From SCN-70-22 sp964637355 (GTDB lineage Bacteria; Gemmatimonadota; Gemmatimonadetes; Gemmatimonadales; Gemmatimonadaceae), in assembly GCA_964637355.1 (NCBI GenBank), contig CAZWVG010000003.1, forward strand, positions 1 to 64,000: a stretch of DNA of 64,000 nt, written 5' to 3'. The position numbers and the translations under genes are program-made. Below the pieces are notes generated by a model. It ran no database searches. It was not told the origin of the DNA and saw only the letters and a list, made by a program, of their open reading frames with translations. Below, one piece after another: positions 42,296 to 52,000 of the stretch; within the stretch, counting starts at the first letter, position 1, and every line of letters starts with the position of its first letter.

Positions 42296-43432
42296 TCACC
42301 GAAGTAGCTCGCCGAACGCCGAGAGGTCGCGCACATCGATCCAGCGCGCTCCTTCCAGCTCACCGGGCGAATCGCCTGGCGTTCCGAGTGCGATCAGCTG
42401 CGCCTGCTCGCCATCGTTTCCGTCGCTGCGTCCCACGCCTGCCGAACTCTCCTCGCGGACGGCAGCGAGCGACGCTGGATCACCGACGATGAAGTCCGCA
42501 GGCCGTCCGGCCTCCGCACTCCATTCGCGGAGGCCGCGTTGTCGGGCGATCAGGCGCAGCACCGCGAGCTGCCGTGAGTCCGCGACGACAAATCGAATCG
42601 TGCGCTCGCCGCGATCGCCTTCCTGCGGCACCGACGACTGCACCGGCAGGTGCATAACGAACGTCGAGCCGTCGTCGGCGGTTTCCTCCACCGTGAGGTC
42701 GCCGCCGTACTGCTTCATGAGGCCGCGCGCCGTCGAGAGCCCGAGCCCAGTGGACAACTCGCGCGGGCGTGTGGTGAAGAACGGATCGAAGCACTGCTCT
42801 CGCGTCGCCTCGTCCATTCCCCGGCCGTTGTCGGACACCTCGATCTGCACCGTATCGCCGACCACGCTGGCAGCGATCCGCAGCACCGGGCGCTCCAGCT
42901 CTTCCATCGCGCGGCGGGCGTTCATGGCGAGATTCATCATGACCTGCGCCAGGGCGCTCGGCGGCACGCGGACGTTAGGGAGATCGGAGGGGACGTCCTG
43001 CTCGAGCGTTGTGTTCGCCGCGAGCGCGTCGGCCACGAGGGGACACACCTCCTCCCACCACGCGGCGAGGCGGGTGAACTGCACTTCGCTGCTCTCGCGC
43101 GGATCGCTCGAGAGGAGGCGGAGCCCTCCTGCGAGGCGCTGCAGGTGCAACACGCTCTGCCGAATGGCGGCGAGGTCGCTGCGCGCCGAGTCGGGAATCG
43201 ACGGCGACACCGTGAGCACGTCGAGCCGCAGCAGGACCGGCATCACCACATTGCGCAAGTCGTGACCCAACCCGCTCGCCAGCGTCCCGACCATCGCCAG
43301 GCGCTGGAGGTTCTGCAGGTCGCGCTCATTCGGAGATGTGCTCCCAGCCCGTGCAGGCGCGCGCTGCGGCGATGACATTGGCAAATCCGGTGAGTCGGAG
43401 GATTGGATCCGGTACGCAGGCGAATACGACAT
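42296..43432 (-). CDS. Sensor histidine kinase with degenerate C-terminal receiver-like domain
   Basis: 378 residues from ATG 43432, preceded by AAGG; a longer frame from GTG 43498 exists. No membrane segment or known sensor domain. HisKA-like His57 in LASGLGHDLRNVVMPVLL, then HATPase_c: MNLAMNARRAMEEL, DNGRGMDE, FDPFFTTRPRELSTGLGLSTARGLM. The C-terminal ~110 residues (TIRFVVADSRQLAVLRLIARQRGL ... PADFIVGDPASL ... LIALGTPGD) look like a receiver fold without the acidic pocket. It forms a pair with the receiver-only gene downstream. Confidence 0.88.
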   Translation of the reverse strand: MSYSPAYRIQSSDSPDLPMSSPQRAPARAGSTSPNERDLQNLQRLAMVGTLASGLGHDLRNVVMPVLLRLDVLTVSPSIPDSARSDLAAIRQSVLHLQRLAGGLRLLSSDPRESSEVQFTRLAAWWEEVCPLVADALAANTTLEQDVPSDLPNVRVPPSALAQVMMNLAMNARRAMEELERPVLRIAASVVGDTVQIEVSDNGRGMDEATREQCFDPFFTTRPRELSTGLGLSTARGLMKQYGGDLTVEETADDGSTFVMHLPVQSSVPQEGDRGERTIRFVVADSRQLAVLRLIARQRGLREWSAEAGRPADFIVGDPASLAAVREESSAGVGRSDGNDGEQAQLIALGTPGDSPGELEGARWIDVRDLSAFGELLR

Positions 43433-43512
43433 GCTCGCCTTGTGAAGCATGTATCGGTCGTGCGGCACATCCAATCCCCCGCAAAGGCTATCTCTCACTA
43501 CGCCGCGCGACC

Positions 43513-43665
43513 CTACGGAATGGGGCGACGCCCCTGAATGACGCGCACGAGGACCATGATGATGGCGATGACGAGCAGGATGTGAATGAGTCCGCCCATC
43601 GTATAGGACGACACCATTCCAAACAACCAGAGAAGGATCAGGATGACCGCGATCGTGCTGAGCAT
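43513..43665 (-). CDS. Lmo0937 family small membrane protein
   Basis: 50 residues from ATG 43665 with GGAG nine bases upstream: a short N-terminus, helix TIAVILILLWLFGMVS, a glycine-containing turn (SYTMGGLIH) and a second helix ILLVIAIIMVLVRVIQG ending in basic residues. The WLFG...GGLIHILLVIAIIxxL pattern is that of the Lmo0937/DUF5670 family of two-helix membrane proteins, function unknown. Confidence 0.88.
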   Translation of the reverse strand: MLSTIAVILILLWLFGMVSSYTMGGLIHILLVIAIIMVLVRVIQGRRPIP

Positions 43666-43820
43666 GGGACTCGCTCCGTGGAAGTCGTAGGGAAGAAGCG
43701 CTCCGGTGACGATTCCCACCGCCCCCGTTGGCGTATCAGGATAGAGGAGCCATCCCGCGCCGAACATCAACCCGGGGGAGAGTTTTCATCTCTCGCCTGA
43801 GGTATACGAACTTCTTTGCG

Positions 43821-44459
43821 TCAGGGGCGTCCCGAAATTCGCACGTTGGCGGCGCCTTCCCCTTCCCAGGAGAGGCCAGCGGTCGAGATCACTGCGCGGG
43901 CGTGAGCGAGCCAGCGATCCTCGCGCGTGTCTGCAGGGCTCATCTTTCCCCACGTGGTGCGCACCGTCACCACGAGCGAAGGCGACTCGCCGTCGCCCTC
44001 GAGCACGTCGGCACGAAGGGCAACGACCACCTGCTGCGCATCGCTCGACTCACGCCCCTCGCGCAGCGACTGAAAGAGCGCCAGCATGCCGTAGGTCAGC
44101 GCCTGCTCGGTCTCGGGGGAGATGGAGCCTTCGTTGCACTCGGCACGTAGCTCGATGCCGCGTCCGAGGACCGGGCCTCCAAAGCGATCGAGCAGGGCAC
44201 ACCATTCGGTGAGTGTTTTCTCACGCGCGGGTGCGAACGCGCTACCACCCGCGGTTCCGCGCAGTCGTCGCAACTGCCGTCCGAGCGAGCGCAGGTGCTC
44301 CACCACGTCGCGCATCGCCGCGGCATCGCCCGGCGAGAGCGTTGCGGCCAGGACATCGGTGCGGAGGGCGAGCGCGCTGGCGACGCCGCCGAGGTCGTGC
44401 GCCGCGGTCCCGAGGATCGTGCGCAGGAGAAGGGCGTCGGCTTCGAAGTCGTAGGGCAT
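43821..44459 (-). CDS. DHp-only histidine kinase-like protein
   Basis: 212 residues from ATG 44459 (a GTG one codon earlier is possible). N-terminal helix pair with His21 in ILGTAAHDLGGVASALALRTDVL, then SPGDAAAMRDVVEHLRSLGRQLRRLRG, as in dimerisation/phosphotransfer domains. The C-terminal half (EKTLTEWCALLDRFGG ... GRGIELRAECNEGSIS ... QALTYGMLALFQSL) has the size and order of a degenerate ATPase domain but lacks the N-box, DxGxG and GxGxG motifs. This resembles ChpT-like phosphotransferases. It lies 27 bases after the 1403-residue kinase gene, so it may accept phosphate from it. Confidence 0.75.
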   Translation of the reverse strand: MPYDFEADALLLRTILGTAAHDLGGVASALALRTDVLAATLSPGDAAAMRDVVEHLRSLGRQLRRLRGTAGGSAFAPAREKTLTEWCALLDRFGGPVLGRGIELRAECNEGSISPETEQALTYGMLALFQSLREGRESSDAQQVVVALRADVLEGDGESPSLVVTVRTTWGKMSPADTREDRWLAHARAVISTAGLSWEGEGAANVRISGRP

Positions 44460-44486
44460 CACGGCGTAGTGGAGGACGCGGCCCCG

Positions 44487-47400
44487 CTATCGCGTGAGGG
44501 GACCGGCGAGGAGCTTGATCAATGCGGCAGGTTCGACCGGCTTCACGAGATGATGATCGAAGCCGGCGTCGTGCGAGCGCGAGCGGTCCTCGTCCTGCCC
44601 CCATCCGGTGAGGGCGACGATCACCATGTCGCTCCCGCCCGGCATCGCGCGCACGCGCCGGCAGACGTCGTGCCCGTTGAGTCCGGGGAGACCGATGTCG
44701 AGGAGGAGGATGTGCGGAGTGAAGGCGGCCACGGCATCGAGCGCCTCCAGGCCGTCGTGCGCCACGCGCGTGTCGTAGCCGGCGAGCGCGAGGATCATGC
44801 TCAGCGTCTCGGCGCCGTCGCGGTTGTCGTCGACGACGAGGATGCGACGTTTTGCACCTGACGACTCGACCTCGCTTGGGCGCTCGGTTGCCGGAGCCGC
44901 CGCGCGGTCGGCGCGCGGAAGGGTCACCACGAACTCGGAGCCCTTGCCCGCGCCTTCGCTGCGCGCCTCGATGCGTCCGCCGTGCATCTCGACCAGTCGT
45001 TGCACGAGCGAGAGCCCGATCCCGAGCCCGCCGCGCGAGCGCTCGATCGAGCGCTCCACCTGCAGGAACATGTCGAAGATGACCGGGAGCTGCTCCGCAT
45101 CGATGCCGATTCCCCAGTCGCGCACCGACACCGAGACTTCTTCGCCCGTCGTCCGTACGGTGACGGCGATCGTTCCTCCCGGCTCGCTGTATTTCGCGGC
45201 GTTGTTGAGGAGGTTCATGAAGACCTGGGCGAGGCGCGTGAGATCGGCGTCGACGACGATCGGCGCATCGGGGATGTCCAGCTGCAACGTGTGCCGCATC
45301 TCGTCGATCACCGGGCGGCTGGTCTCCACGGCGCTGGCAAGCACCGTCGCGAGCGCGACCGGTTCGGTCCGGAGGGCAAGCTTCCCCTGACTGATCCGGC
45401 TCACGTCGAGGAGGTCGTCCACCAGGCGCACGAGCTGCGCCAGCTGTCGCTCCATCATCGTGCGCGACTTGTCGACGAGCGCGGCGTTACCGGAGGCGAG
45501 GCGCATCAACTGCAAGCCGTTCAGCAGGGGAGCGAGCGGATTGCGCAACTCGTGGGCGAGCGTGGCGAGGAACTCGGACTTGCGCCGGTCGGAGTCCTGC
45601 AATGCCTGGAGCGAGCGCTTGCGCTCGGTGACGTCGAGGACGCTGGCGATGGCGCCGCGCACCTCGCCCTGCTCGTCGTAGAGCGGCGCGGCCGACATGA
45701 GCGTGTGCAGGATCGTTCCATCGTCGAAGCGATCCTCGATCTCGACGTTGCGCACCTGCTCGCCCCGCGCCGCGCGCTGCACGGGCATCTCCTCGGGGCG
45801 CAGTTCCACGCCGTCCTGGAAGACGCGGAAGTGCTGCGGGCGATCGGCGTTAGGCGCCGACATCGAGAGATTCGACTTGCCGGTACGCAGCAGCAGGTGT
45901 GCGGCGGCATTCCCGGTGATGTGCGTGGCGTCCGGGTCGTGGGCGATGAAGACGCCGATCGGGAGCGTGTCGAGAAGGGTCGACATCTCCTCGACCTTCT
46001 GGCGCAGCGCCGCCTCGACGCGCTTCTGGTCAGTGATGTCGATCATCGCCGCGACCACTCCCGCCACCGTGGCCCCGTCCCGTTCGGGGGTGTACGCGCC
46101 GCGCATCACGCGCGCCCCGGCGTGCGCGAAGTGCGCCTCGACCTCGAATTCCACCGGAGTGCCGGCAAGCGCGGTCGCGACGTGCGTCGCGATCTTTCCG
46201 TAGGCTTCGTCGCCGAGCACGTCGCGAATATTGCGACCGACGACTGCATCGGGCGCGAGATTGAAGAAGCGCGTGTAGGCGGCGTTGGCGAACTTGAACC
46301 GCTGCGCCGCGTCGAAGTGCGCGATGAGGACGGGGGCGTTGTCGGTGACGAGGCGGAGGTGCTCCTCGCTGCGGCGCAGGACTGCGTTTGCCTCGTGACG
46401 CATGCGCGCCATGAGGAGGTTCGCGGCCACGCGGGCGCGCAGCTCGCGCGCGCTGAACGGCTTGACCAGGTAGTCGTCGGCGCCGGCCTCCACCCCTTCC
46501 ACGCGGCTCTCGTCGCCCGCACGCGCCGAGATGAGGACGACGGGTATCGACGAGAGGCTCGGCTCACGCCGAATGGCGCGCAGCAGCCCGAAGCCGTCGA
46601 GCCGAGGCATCATCACGTCGCTGAGGACGAGATCGGGGCGCCACTCGCGCATGTACTCCAGCGCCGCCACGCCGTCGGGCGCGGTGCGCACGACATGCTT
46701 CTCGCTCAGGAGGCGGGCGATGTAGTGGCGCATGTCGTGGTTGTCGTCGACCACGAGGACGCGCGGGCGCGCGCCGGCATCGCTGGTCGCGACCGGCAGG
46801 TCGTGCTCGTCGCCCGCCGACCGCGGCACTCCGGCGGATGCCGACGCCGCGTCGGGGAGCCAGCGCAGCGCCTCGTCGATGTACGGCAGCGCGCCGGTGC
46901 CGGTGGCCACGCGCGACTCGGTGGCGATCACTGCCCCCGCGGGGAGGTGGTCGATGCCTAACGGGACTCGCACGACGAAGGTTGTCCCCTTCCCCTCCTC
47001 GCTCGCCGCCTCCACCGTCCCGCCGTGCAGGCGCGCGAGTTCCTGCACCAGCGCCAGGCCGATGCCGCTCCCTTCGTGCGTGCGCCCCCGCGCATTCTCG
47101 ATCCGGTGGAAGCGCTCGAACAGGCGCGGGATCTCGCTCGCGGGAATTCCCACGCCGGTATCGCGCACCTCCAGCTCGGCCCACCCCTCCACCTCGCGCA
47201 GCGATATCTCGATTCCGCCCTCGAAGGTGAACTTGAAGGCATTCGAGAGGAGGTTGAGGACGATCTTCTCCCACATCTCACGGTCGACGTAGACCGGTGC
47301 CCCCAGCGGCGGAGCCGATACCGTCAGCCGCAACCCGGCCCGCTCGCAGGCCGAACGAAAGACACTCGCCAGTTCCGCGGTGAACGCGGCGAGGTCGGTG

Positions 47401-48698
47401 GCCTGGTAGGCGGCCTGGATGCGCCCCGCCTCGATGCGCGAGAAGTCGAGGAGGGTGTTCACGAGCCGCAGGAGACGCCCGCCGTTGCGGCTGACGAGGG
47501 AGAGCTCATCGTGTACCTGCGGCGTGAGCTCGCCCTCGCCCCGCTGCAGCAACTCCTCCACCGGTCCGAGCATCAGCGCGAGCGGCGTGCGGAACTCGTG
47601 GCTCACGTTGGAGAAGAACGCGGTCTTGGCGCGATCCAGGTCGGCCAGCGCCTCGGCGCGCCGACGCTCCTCCTCGTACGCGCGCGCGTTGCTCACGCTC
47701 GCGGCCACGTGTCCGGCGGCGAGATCGAGAAAGCCGTGATACTCGTCGTCGAGCGCGAGGCGTGGACTCGTCGCGGCAACCACGACGCCTGCCAGTTGCT
47801 GCTGCCCGCTTTTGGTCACCGGAAGCACGACGGCGTGCGACGGTGCATCGCCCCACGCACCCGACGGAATCGCCCCGACGCGCTCGCGCACATTGTCCAC
47901 CACGATCGCGTGGCCGGTGGCCAGCACCGTGGCCAGCGGCCATGGTGCGCTCGCATCGTCGAGCGCGATGACCGCGGGGGCGGCGGTCGTCCCCGCAGGG
48001 AGCCCTGCCTCTCCCGCCAGGCGCGCAACGGCGCCGTCCACGAGATAGATCAGGACGAAGGGAACATCCGCCCCATTCTCGGCCAGCGTTGCAGCTGCAA
48101 GTTGGCACGCCTCATCCGCCGATCTCGGTTCCTCGGTGGTGCGCGCCGCGAGCTCGCGCAACGTGCGCAAGCGCCGTTCGCCGATCGTGCGCTCCGTGTC
48201 TTCGGTGACGACGCACAGCATCCCGCCAATCCCGCCGCCATCGTCGGGAATCGGGCTATACGAGAAGGTGTGATAGCTCTCCTCGGGAAAGCCCTTGCGC
48301 TCGAGGAAGAGGAGGAGGCGCTCGTCCCACGTCGCCTCGCCAGTGCGGATGACCGACTCCGCGCGCGGGCCGACCTCGTCCCAGATCTCCGGCCACACTT
48401 CGGCAGCCGGTCGCCCCAGTGCCCACGGGTGCCGGGGGCCGAGGGTCATCTTCGCGTAGGCGTCGTTGTAGAGGAAGATGAAGTCCGGCCCCCATCCCAG
48501 CCACATCGCATAGCGCGAGTCGAGCATGATGCGCAGCGCGATCTGCAGACTCTGCGGCCACTGCTCGCGCGGGCCGAGCAGCGAGCAGGACCAGTCGATG
48601 TTCTGCATGCGCTCGCGCATCATCGGCGCATCCTGGCCAGCCGGCAGGGCGTCGGTAGAGCTGTCGGCGTGCGGGGTGTCGTCGGCGGACCGGCTCAT
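44487..48698 (-). CDS. Double-core hybrid histidine kinase
   Basis: 1403 residues. Order: PAS-like N-terminal domain (MLDSRYAMWLGWGPDFIFLYND), GAF (about 190-340), first HisKA with His367 (NVSHEFRTPLALMLGPVEEL), HATPase_c (LNLLSNAFKFT, DTGVGIP, GSGIGLALV), receiver 1 (VLVVDDNHDMRHY, LSDVMMP, VKPFS), two PAS domains (about 790-1020), second HisKA with His1049 (LAHELRNPLAPLLNGLQLM), HATPase_c (LLNNAAKYSEPGG, DWGIGID, GGLGIGLSLV) and receiver 2 (ILVVDDNRDGAETL, LLDIGLPGL, VKPVEP). No membrane segment. Two full kinase cores in one protein are unusual and suggest signal integration. It is followed by a DHp-only protein gene. Confidence 0.93.
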   Translation of the reverse strand: MSRSADDTPHADSSTDALPAGQDAPMMRERMQNIDWSCSLLGPREQWPQSLQIALRIMLDSRYAMWLGWGPDFIFLYNDAYAKMTLGPRHPWALGRPAAEVWPEIWDEVGPRAESVIRTGEATWDERLLLFLERKGFPEESYHTFSYSPIPDDGGGIGGMLCVVTEDTERTIGERRLRTLRELAARTTEEPRSADEACQLAAATLAENGADVPFVLIYLVDGAVARLAGEAGLPAGTTAAPAVIALDDASAPWPLATVLATGHAIVVDNVRERVGAIPSGAWGDAPSHAVVLPVTKSGQQQLAGVVVAATSPRLALDDEYHGFLDLAAGHVAASVSNARAYEEERRRAEALADLDRAKTAFFSNVSHEFRTPLALMLGPVEELLQRGEGELTPQVHDELSLVSRNGGRLLRLVNTLLDFSRIEAGRIQAAYQATDLAAFTAELASVFRSACERAGLRLTVSAPPLGAPVYVDREMWEKIVLNLLSNAFKFTFEGGIEISLREVEGWAELEVRDTGVGIPASEIPRLFERFHRIENARGRTHEGSGIGLALVQELARLHGGTVEAASEEGKGTTFVVRVPLGIDHLPAGAVIATESRVATGTGALPYIDEALRWLPDAASASAGVPRSAGDEHDLPVATSDAGARPRVLVVDDNHDMRHYIARLLSEKHVVRTAPDGVAALEYMREWRPDLVLSDVMMPRLDGFGLLRAIRREPSLSSIPVVLISARAGDESRVEGVEAGADDYLVKPFSARELRARVAANLLMARMRHEANAVLRRSEEHLRLVTDNAPVLIAHFDAAQRFKFANAAYTRFFNLAPDAVVGRNIRDVLGDEAYGKIATHVATALAGTPVEFEVEAHFAHAGARVMRGAYTPERDGATVAGVVAAMIDITDQKRVEAALRQKVEEMSTLLDTLPIGVFIAHDPDATHITGNAAAHLLLRTGKSNLSMSAPNADRPQHFRVFQDGVELRPEEMPVQRAARGEQVRNVEIEDRFDDGTILHTLMSAAPLYDEQGEVRGAIASVLDVTERKRSLQALQDSDRRKSEFLATLAHELRNPLAPLLNGLQLMRLASGNAALVDKSRTMMERQLAQLVRLVDDLLDVSRISQGKLALRTEPVALATVLASAVETSRPVIDEMRHTLQLDIPDAPIVVDADLTRLAQVFMNLLNNAAKYSEPGGTIAVTVRTTGEEVSVSVRDWGIGIDAEQLPVIFDMFLQVERSIERSRGGLGIGLSLVQRLVEMHGGRIEARSEGAGKGSEFVVTLPRADRAAAPATERPSEVESSGAKRRILVVDDNRDGAETLSMILALAGYDTRVAHDGLEALDAVAAFTPHILLLDIGLPGLNGHDVCRRVRAMPGGSDMVIVALTGWGQDEDRSRSHDAGFDHHLVKPVEPAALIKLLAGPLTR

Positions 48699-49028
48699 CG
48701 GGTGGTGCTAGCGTAGTTGAATACCGGCTGTGCCGATGTGCGCGACACCGCGGGCGCGTCGATCGGGACCGACGTGCCGACGGTCGTGCGGGCAGTGCTC
48801 AGCGATGACCGGAAGCCCCCCCGCCTCTGTGGCGGACGGACCGTGGCGACTCGGCAGGAATAGACGATAGCACCATTCGCGCGGCAAGGCAGCCTGAGGT
48901 GCAAGGTCCCCCGTCGGGGTCGCATGGCAGCTGGCCGATGGTGACACGCGTGCGTTTAACGATGGTCCGCTTGAGGAAGGGTCCTGCGAGAAATGGCGTT
49001 CGGGACGCAGTTGTGATTCCCTGCTTAG
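48699..49028. other. Divergent intergenic region
   Basis: About 330 bases between the double-core kinase and the protease-barrel gene. No supported gene, hairpin or certain promoter seen; promoters for both genes must lie here. Confidence 0.4.
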
Positions 49029-52000
49029 GTGATCCATGTCTCATCGAGCGTCCACGTTGCGTCGCGCCAGTGCCGCACAAGACCCCACCTGCCCGTGGAA
49101 CGTCACCCATCGACAACACGCCGCGTACGCGCTATTGCGCGTTCCCTGCTCGTGATCGTGACCTGCGGTTACGCACCCGTTGCCCAGGCCCAGTACTTCG
49201 GGCGCAACAAGGTGCAGTACGACCACCTGGATTTTCGGGTGCTCGAGTCGGCGCACTTCCGATCGCACTTCTATCCCGCGGAGTCGCTCGCGGTCGCCGA
49301 TGCGGCGCGCATGGCCGAGCGCTGGTACCAGCGGCACGCCTCGCTCCTCGATTTTCAGTTCAAGGACAACCCGCTGATCTTCTACGCCGACGCGCCCGAT
49401 TTCCAGCAGTCCAACGTGATCGAGGGGTCCATCTCGCAGGGGACGGGCGGAGTGACCGAGGGGTTGCGCGAGCGGGTGATCATGCCGTTCACCGGGAGCT
49501 ACTCCGACAACGATCACGTCCTGGGACACGAGCTCGTACACGTCTTCCAGTATCGCATCGCCGAGGCATCCAAAGGGGGACTGCAATCGGTCGGCAACAT
49601 TCCGTTGTGGCTGATCGAGGGGATGGCGGAGTACCTGAGCGTCGGGCGCGATGATCCGAACACCGCGATGTGGTTGCGCGACGCGGTGCGGCGGAACGAT
49701 CTCCCGTCACTGCAGCAGCTGACGGACGATCCCCGCTACTTCCCGTATCGTTACGGGCAGGCGTTGTGGGCATACATCGGCGGGCGGTGGGGGGACGTCG
49801 CCGTTCCGCGCCTCTATCGCGCAGCGCTGAAGTCGGGGTGGCAGCGCGGCGTGCAGGAAGCGCTCGGCGTTTCGGTCGATTCGCTCGGCGCGCAGTGGCA
49901 TGCGGCAATCCGGGAGGCCTATGGCGCCGACATCGCGGCTCGTCAGGCGCCGAACACCATCGGGGAGGCGGTTGCACCTGCCGGCTCGCGCGGCGAGCAG
50001 AACATTTCCCCGGCCATCAGTCCCGACGGACGCTACATGGCGTACTTCTCGAGCCGGGGACTCTTTGGCGTCGACTTGTACCTGGCGGACGTGGCGACGG
50101 GGACGGTGATCCGGCAACTCACGTCGGTCACGCAGGATGCGCACTTCGACGCCTTGAGCTTCATCAGCTCGGCCGGCACCTGGTCGCCCGATGGGCGCCA
50201 GCTCGCCTTTGTGGTCTATGCCGACGGGGACAACGAGATCGACGTGATGGACGTCGCCTCGGGTGACATCACCCGCCGGATCCGAGTGAAGGGTGTCGGC
50301 GCGATGGCCGACCCGGCATGGAGCCCGGACGGACGCACGATCGCCTTCTCCGGATTGGTCGGTGGGGTGTCGGACCTGTATCTGTACGATCTGGAGACGT
50401 CACGTGCGCGCGCCGTCACGCACGACCGCGAGGCGCAGCTGCAACCGGCGTGGAGCCCCGACGGGCGCACGATCGCGTTCGTGACCGATGCGGGGAGCGA
50501 GACCGATGTCGGTGTTCTCAAGTTTGGGCCGATGCGTCTCGCGCTGCTCGACGTGGCGCAGGGAAAGGTTCGCCTGCTCGCGCGCCTCGGGCACGGCAAG
50601 TCGATCAATCCGCGCTTTGCCCCTGACGGTCGCGCCCTCTTCTTCATCGCTGACCAGGACGGCGTGAGCGACCTGTATCGGGAGTCGCTCGACGACGGGA
50701 GCGTCACGCGCCTGACCCATATCGCCACCGGCGTCTCCGGGATCACCGCGCTGTCGCCGGCCATGTCGGTGGCGACGCAGACGGGGACCGTGGCCTTCTC
50801 CGTCTTCGACGACCAGGGGTACGCGATCCGGATCCTCTCGTCGGGGGAGCAATCGGGTATCGCGGTGGCGAGCCGCGGGCCATACACCGGCCTCCTTCCC
50901 CCGGCGACCGCGCGCGAGACGCGCGTCGACGCGTCGCTCGACGATGCCGTCACCGGTCTCCCGCGCGGGACGACCTTCCAGCGCGCGTCGTACAACTCGT
51001 CGCTGCACCTGGACTACATCGGCGGTCCGGAGCTCGGCATTGCGGCTGGCGGTGGGTATGGGACCGGCGTGGCGGGCGGGATCGCCTTCTCCTTCTCCGA
51101 CCAGTTGGGCAATCGTGCGCTTCAGGCGGTGGTGCAGGCGCAAGGCGACGTCCGCGACGTCGGCGCCCAGCTGCTCTACCTCAATCGCGAGCATCGCTGG
51201 AACTGGGGGGCGCAAGCGTATCACGTCCCGGTCGCCGGCGGTTACGCGCAGTACGCAAACGAGACGTTCAACATCAACGGGCAGGACGTCCCGGGGATCA
51301 TCTACACCAGCACCATCCAGCGCACGTACTTCGACAACCTCAAGCTGATCACGCAATACCCGCTCTCCTCCACTCGGCGCCTCGAGTTCTCGGTCGGCGG
51401 GCAGCGTGTCGGCTTCGGGACGCAGGTCGAATCGCTCTATGTCGTCGGGTCAACGGCCGTGCGGCGCGTGCGCGACGACCTGCCGTCGCAGTCGGCGCTC
51501 ACCTTCGGCACCGCAAGTGCCGCCTTCGTCGGTGACTACTCGTTCTCCGCCTTCACGTCACCGGTGGCCGGAGGGCGCTATCGCTTCGAGGTGGAACCGA
51601 ACCTCGGGTCGATCAACTACACCACGGCGCTCGCGGACTACCGGCGCTATCTCTTTGCCCGCCCCTTCACGCTTGCATTCCGCGGGCTGCACTACGGGCG
51701 CTACGGCTCGGGGAGCGACGATCCGCGCATGCAACCGCTGTTTGTGGGGCAGCCGTCGCTCGTGCGCGGCTACGACGCGACGAGCTTCGATGTCTCCGAG
51801 TGCCAGGCGGGGAGCGGCACGAACTCGTGTCCGGTCTTCGACCGGTTGGCGGGGAGCCGAGTGGCGGTCGCCAACGTGGAGCTGCGCATTCCGGTGTTTG
51901 GCACCGAGCAGTTTGGGTTGATCCCGTTCCGCTGGCTCCCGCTCGAGCTGTCGCCCTTCGCCGACGCCGGGCTCGCCTGGAGCCAGGGCGACAACGTGAA

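Noticed and set aside
44982..46961. 659-codon plus-strand frame opposite the double-core kinase
   Set aside because: Antisense to intact kinase and receiver domains; composition typical of a shadow.
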